64,000 nucleotides of DNA. Origin: Pelagibacteraceae bacterium AG-404-P07. GTDB taxonomy: Bacteria > Pseudomonadota > Alphaproteobacteria > Pelagibacterales > Pelagibacteraceae. The position numbers and the translations under genes are program-made. Where the stretch lies: the NCBI GenBank assembly GCA_003216235.1, contig QCJE01000002.1, positions 1 through 64,000 of the forward strand, read 5' to 3'. The notes below the pieces were generated by a model that was not told the DNA's origin, ran no database searches, and saw only the letters and a program-made list of their open reading frames with translations. This document shows, piece by piece, positions 60,706-64,000 of this stretch (the stretch's first letter is position 1; the number at the start of each line of letters is the position of its first letter).

Positions 60706-60759
60706 AAAAAAAATTATCATGAGCATATTTTTTGGCAACAAATTTCGCCATGCTTTTAA

Positions 60760-61533
60760 ATGAATTTCTTTGACAGCTTTTTTAAAAAATATAATGATCG
60801 GGTTATGAAATTTTCTTTAGAAATAGGTCCTCAAACTGATTTATCAACAGTGCCCCCTGTAAATGATGTTTATATTACTATGTTGCCTGGTGGAGATTAT
60901 AAGGAAACTGCTCAACAAGCGGTTGAGTTGGTTAAAAAAGGATTTAATCCAGTTCCTCATTTTCCGGCGAGATCAATGAAAGATGAAATAGAGCTAAAAG
61001 ATTATGTTTCTAGATGTAAAGATGGAGGTGTAAAACAAATTCTTGTTATTGGCGGTGGTCGAGAACCGTTAGGTAAATTTGATAGCTCATTCCAACTATT
61101 GGAGACTGGTTATTTTGAGAAGATGACAATAGGAATTGCTGGACACCCAGAGGGGAGTCCTGATATATCCGAATCAAATTTAGAAAAAGCTATGATAAAT
61201 AAAAAGCCTTATGCTGATTATATTGTAACTCAATGGTTACTTGACCCTCAGCCTATTATAGACTTTATATCTAAACAAAGCGTACCAGTGCATGTAGGAA
61301 TTACTGGGCCATTAAAAATATCTAGCTTAATAAAATTTGCTAATATAGTTGGGGCGAAAAATTCTATTAACTTTCTTAAATCTAATTTTACTAAGGCGTT
61401 AGATTTATTGAAACCTAAAGACCCTAATGAACTAATTGGGAAAGTTAAATCGCATACAGATTTTTTTCACATTTATACATTCGGCGGCTTGAAGGAAACT
61501 AACAAGTGGTTGAAGGAGAATGGTTATGTCTAA
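60760..61533 (+). CDS. Methylenetetrahydrofolate reductase-like (MetF-fold) protein
   Basis: FSLEIGPQTDLSTVPPV, DYIVTQWLLDPQPIIDFI, PVHVGITGPLKISSLIKFA. Confidence 0.82.
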   Translation: MNFFDSFFKKYNDRVMKFSLEIGPQTDLSTVPPVNDVYITMLPGGDYKETAQQAVELVKKGFNPVPHFPARSMKDEIELKDYVSRCKDGGVKQILVIGGGREPLGKFDSSFQLLETGYFEKMTIGIAGHPEGSPDISESNLEKAMINKKPYADYIVTQWLLDPQPIIDFISKQSVPVHVGITGPLKISSLIKFANIVGAKNSINFLKSNFTKALDLLKPKDPNELIGKVKSHTDFFHIYTFGGLKETNKWLKENGYV

Positions 61534-62884
61534 AGAATTTGACTATACTAAACTAAAACATGTTACTTCAGTTGATCAGTCAGATCGACAAGTACCATAC
61601 AATTTAAGACAAAGTGGGCCAACAAAAGTTGAGATGTTAATTTCAACAAGGGTTAGAAAATCACCTTATTGGCATTTATCAATGCAAGCAGGTTGCTGGA
61701 GAGCAACTGTTTACAATCGAATTTATCATCCAAGAGGATATGTAAAACCAGAAGATGGTGGAGCAATGGTTGAATATGATGCAATTGTAAATCACGTTAC
61801 AATGTGGAACGTTGCTGTTGAAAGACAAATAAGAGTTAAAGGTCCAGATGCAGAAAAATTTACAGACTATGTTATTACTAGGGATGCTACCAAAATTTCT
61901 CCCATGAGAGCCAGATACGTAATTTTATGTAATGCTTATGGTGGAGTTTTAAATGATCCAATTCTCTTAAGAATTTCAAAAGATGAATTTTGGTTTTCTT
62001 TATCAGATTCAGACATTGGAATGTACCTTCAAGGTGTTAATGCTGATGGAAGATTTAATTGTACAGTGGAAGAAATAGATGCTTGTCCTGTACAAATCCA
62101 AGGTCCAAAATCTAAAGCATTAATGAAAGATTTATGTGGAAATCAAGTTGATTTTGATAACATGCCTTTTTATGGTCTAGCAGAAGTTAAGGTTGGGGGA
62201 AGAAGTTGTGTAATTTCACAATCAGGTTTCTCTGGTGAAGCTGGATATGAAATTTATTTAAGAGATGCTACACTGTATGCAGAAGATATGTGGAATGCAG
62301 TTCTTGAAGCTGGAAAAAAACATAAACTTATGGTTATTGCACCAGCACACCATAGAAGAATTCAAGCTGGAATTCTTTCTTGGGGTCAAGACATGGATCA
62401 ACAACATAATCCTTTTCAATGTAATTTAGGTTATCAAGTTTCTTTATCTGGAAAAGGAGAATGGAATAAAAAAGCTGATTATGTTGGTAAAGCTGCATTA
62501 GAAAAAATGGGTAAAGAACTTAAAGATGGTAAAAAACCATACAAATTACAATTAGTTGGTTTTGAACTTGGAGGAAAACCAATTGAGGATTATGCACCAG
62601 ATTTTTGGTTAATTTCAAGTGAAAATGGTGGTGATCCAATAGGTTTTATAACTTCTCCTTGGTATCACCCAGAGAAAAAAACAAATATTGCAATGGGATA
62701 TGTACCTTTTGATGGAACTTTAAATGCAAATGGATTTCCTAAAGGAAAAGTTGGAACAAAATATAAAGTTCATTTACCTGAAAAATACTCAGAAACTCCA
62801 GGTAAACCTGTAGATGCTGTTATAGTGGATATTCCTTTCAAAGAATCTTTTAACGCAAATACAAGAGAAGTTGTAAAAGGTTAA
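61526..62884 (+). CDS. dmdA: DMSP demethylase (GcvT family)
   Basis: FDYTKLKHVTSVDQSDRQVPYNLRQSGPTKVEMLISTRVRKSPYWHLS and YNRIYHPRGYVKPEDGGAMVEYDAIVNHVTMWNVAVERQI are characteristic of SAR11 DmdA. Confidence 0.93.
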   Translation: MSKEFDYTKLKHVTSVDQSDRQVPYNLRQSGPTKVEMLISTRVRKSPYWHLSMQAGCWRATVYNRIYHPRGYVKPEDGGAMVEYDAIVNHVTMWNVAVERQIRVKGPDAEKFTDYVITRDATKISPMRARYVILCNAYGGVLNDPILLRISKDEFWFSLSDSDIGMYLQGVNADGRFNCTVEEIDACPVQIQGPKSKALMKDLCGNQVDFDNMPFYGLAEVKVGGRSCVISQSGFSGEAGYEIYLRDATLYAEDMWNAVLEAGKKHKLMVIAPAHHRRIQAGILSWGQDMDQQHNPFQCNLGYQVSLSGKGEWNKKADYVGKAALEKMGKELKDGKKPYKLQLVGFELGGKPIEDYAPDFWLISSENGGDPIGFITSPWYHPEKKTNIAMGYVPFDGTLNANGFPKGKVGTKYKVHLPEKYSETPGKPVDAVIVDIPFKESFNANTREVVKG

Positions 62885-62892
62885 ATTTTTTA

Positions 62893-62919
62893 GGAGGGGT
62901 TTTAAAACCCCTCCCTTTT
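62893..62919 (+). terminator. Rho-independent terminator after dmdA
   Basis: Perfect GGAGGGGTTTTAAAACCCCTCC palindrome followed by CTTTT. Confidence 0.85.
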
Positions 62920-62927
62920 CAATTTAA

Positions 62928-63032
62928 ATGTCTAAAGTCTTTTTAATTGCAATTTGCTTTATTATTATTATTGCATTAATAATCTTTCCATTAGTTGTTT
63001 CTTACAAAGAGCAGATAAATAAAAAAAAATAA
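62928..63032 (+). CDS. 34-aa single-TM microprotein, abutting the next gene
   Basis: MSKVFLIAICFIIIIALIIFPLVVSYKEQINKKK; TAA directly followed by ATG of 63033. Confidence 0.5.
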   Translation: MSKVFLIAICFIIIIALIIFPLVVSYKEQINKKK

Positions 63033-63575
63033 ATGTTTGGTGAATTTCTTAATATCCTTTTTAAATCTATAAAATTAGATAGGTCTCTATATAGTGATAA
63101 CAGAAATTTTGGTGAAGCTTCAATATATTTTGCTGGCTTAATAATGATTTTAGATGGAATGGCAGGCGCAGTTGCAGCAAACACAATCGTCAAAACTGCT
63201 ATAGCTATGTCGGGATTAACAGCAATCCTTACCTGGTTTGTTTGGGCAATATTTATTTTTGTAATAGGGGCTAAACTTTTTCCTGACAAACAAACAAAAG
63301 TTTCTTTTAAAAAAGTATTAACTGCAGTTGGATTTGCGCATGCTCCAGGTATATTAAGATTCTTTGCTGTAACTCCTGATTTAATGATCCCAATTATTTT
63401 CTTAACTCAATTTTGGATATTTGCAGCCCTAATAATATCAACAAAACAAATTTTAAATCTTAAATCTAATTTTAAATCATTTGGAATTGTATTTTTATCA
63501 TTTTTAATAATAGCTTTTTTATCTATTTCTTTTGTAATGAGTAGAATGGATGCTTTGCCGATCAATCATATTTAA
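63033..63575 (+). CDS. Yip1-domain-like membrane protein
   Basis: Several TM; GEASIYFAGLIMILDGMAGA, KVLTAVGFAHAPGILRFFAV. Confidence 0.8.
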   Translation: MFGEFLNILFKSIKLDRSLYSDNRNFGEASIYFAGLIMILDGMAGAVAANTIVKTAIAMSGLTAILTWFVWAIFIFVIGAKLFPDKQTKVSFKKVLTAVGFAHAPGILRFFAVTPDLMIPIIFLTQFWIFAALIISTKQILNLKSNFKSFGIVFLSFLIIAFLSISFVMSRMDALPINHI

Positions 63576-63733
63576 ATTGGAAATATAGTTTTAGATATTC
63601 TACATGATTTGCAAATTTTAAAACCTGTTAGTATAAGGTTTTGAGAAACACTTTCATGTTCTTGGTTACATTCATCGCAAATATTATTAAAATCTTCTAA
63701 ATCTTTTTCTTTTATTAATTTTTCGTCAATCAT
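63572..63733 (-). CDS. 53-aa protein with two CxxC motifs (zinc-ribbon-like)
   Basis: MIDEKLIKEKDLEDFNNICDECNQEHESVSQNLILTGFKICKSCRISKTIFPI; start overlaps stop of the upstream gene. Confidence 0.6.
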   Translation of the reverse strand: MIDEKLIKEKDLEDFNNICDECNQEHESVSQNLILTGFKICKSCRISKTIFPI

Positions 63734-64000
63734 TATCTGTTAATCCTGCACCAGCAGCTCCATGTTTTAAACTTTCAGTTTCATCTACAAAAGTATTTTC
63801 AGATAATCTATATAGATCCTTCCAATCTTTTTCTGTAAAAGAATCTTTATTTTCTAAAAAAATTACTTCACCTTTTTTTGCAGTTGATGGGAATTCTTTT
63901 TTAGAAAAATTTGATAAGATGTTAACATTAAAATTAAATAAAAAATTTTTTTTTTCAAATGTAAATAATATTTTTTTTCCAATCACTTCTGAACCCCTGC
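63726..64000 (-). CDS. C-terminal part of a protein resembling DUF3726, continuing past the right edge
   Basis: C-terminus KHGAAGAGLTDND; frame stays open upstream of the listed start to base 64000 (RGSE-VIGKK). Confidence 0.5.
   Translation of the reverse strand, partial: RGSEVIGKKILFTFEKKNFLFNFNVNILSNFSKKEFPSTAKKGEVIFLENKDSFTEKDWKDLYRLSENTFVDETESLKHGAAGAGLTDND

Overview
AT-rich, densely packed bacterial chromosome segment, most likely marine Alphaproteobacteria of the SAR11/Pelagibacterales type (inferred from dmdA-like protein similarity, base composition and compact gene order; no rRNA or marker-gene confirmation). Recognisable blocks are: cysE-cysK; an operon-like run of about ten tiny, mostly uncharacterised genes (2233-5650); a molybdenum-enzyme island of about 12 kb (sulfite dehydrogenase-like protein plus cytochrome, moaA/C/D/E, msrPQ, mocA-like, split xdhC, form-II coxMLSG, moaB/mog); glnA; a complete iscR-sufBCDSU-sufT-sufA operon; anmK/tyrS; azlCD; an fbpABC-type iron ABC transporter; folE/hisI; a DMGDH/sarcosine dehydrogenase-like to etfB-etfA-ETF-QO electron path; and an MTHFR-like gene overlapping dmdA (DMSP demethylase). 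Reading the gaps by hand revealed small ORFs absent from the ORF track. The most notable is a 56-aa cysteine-containing protein between fbpA and fbpB, followed by a strong hairpin. Others are a 34-aa membrane microprotein after dmdA and a 53-aa CxxC/CxxC protein near the right edge. I also found a 7-1-7 Fur-box palindrome upstream of fbpA and an IscR type-1-like site upstream of iscR. No tRNA, rRNA, CRISPR, prophage or transposon was seen. All function calls are by eye from protein sequence; no database search was run.
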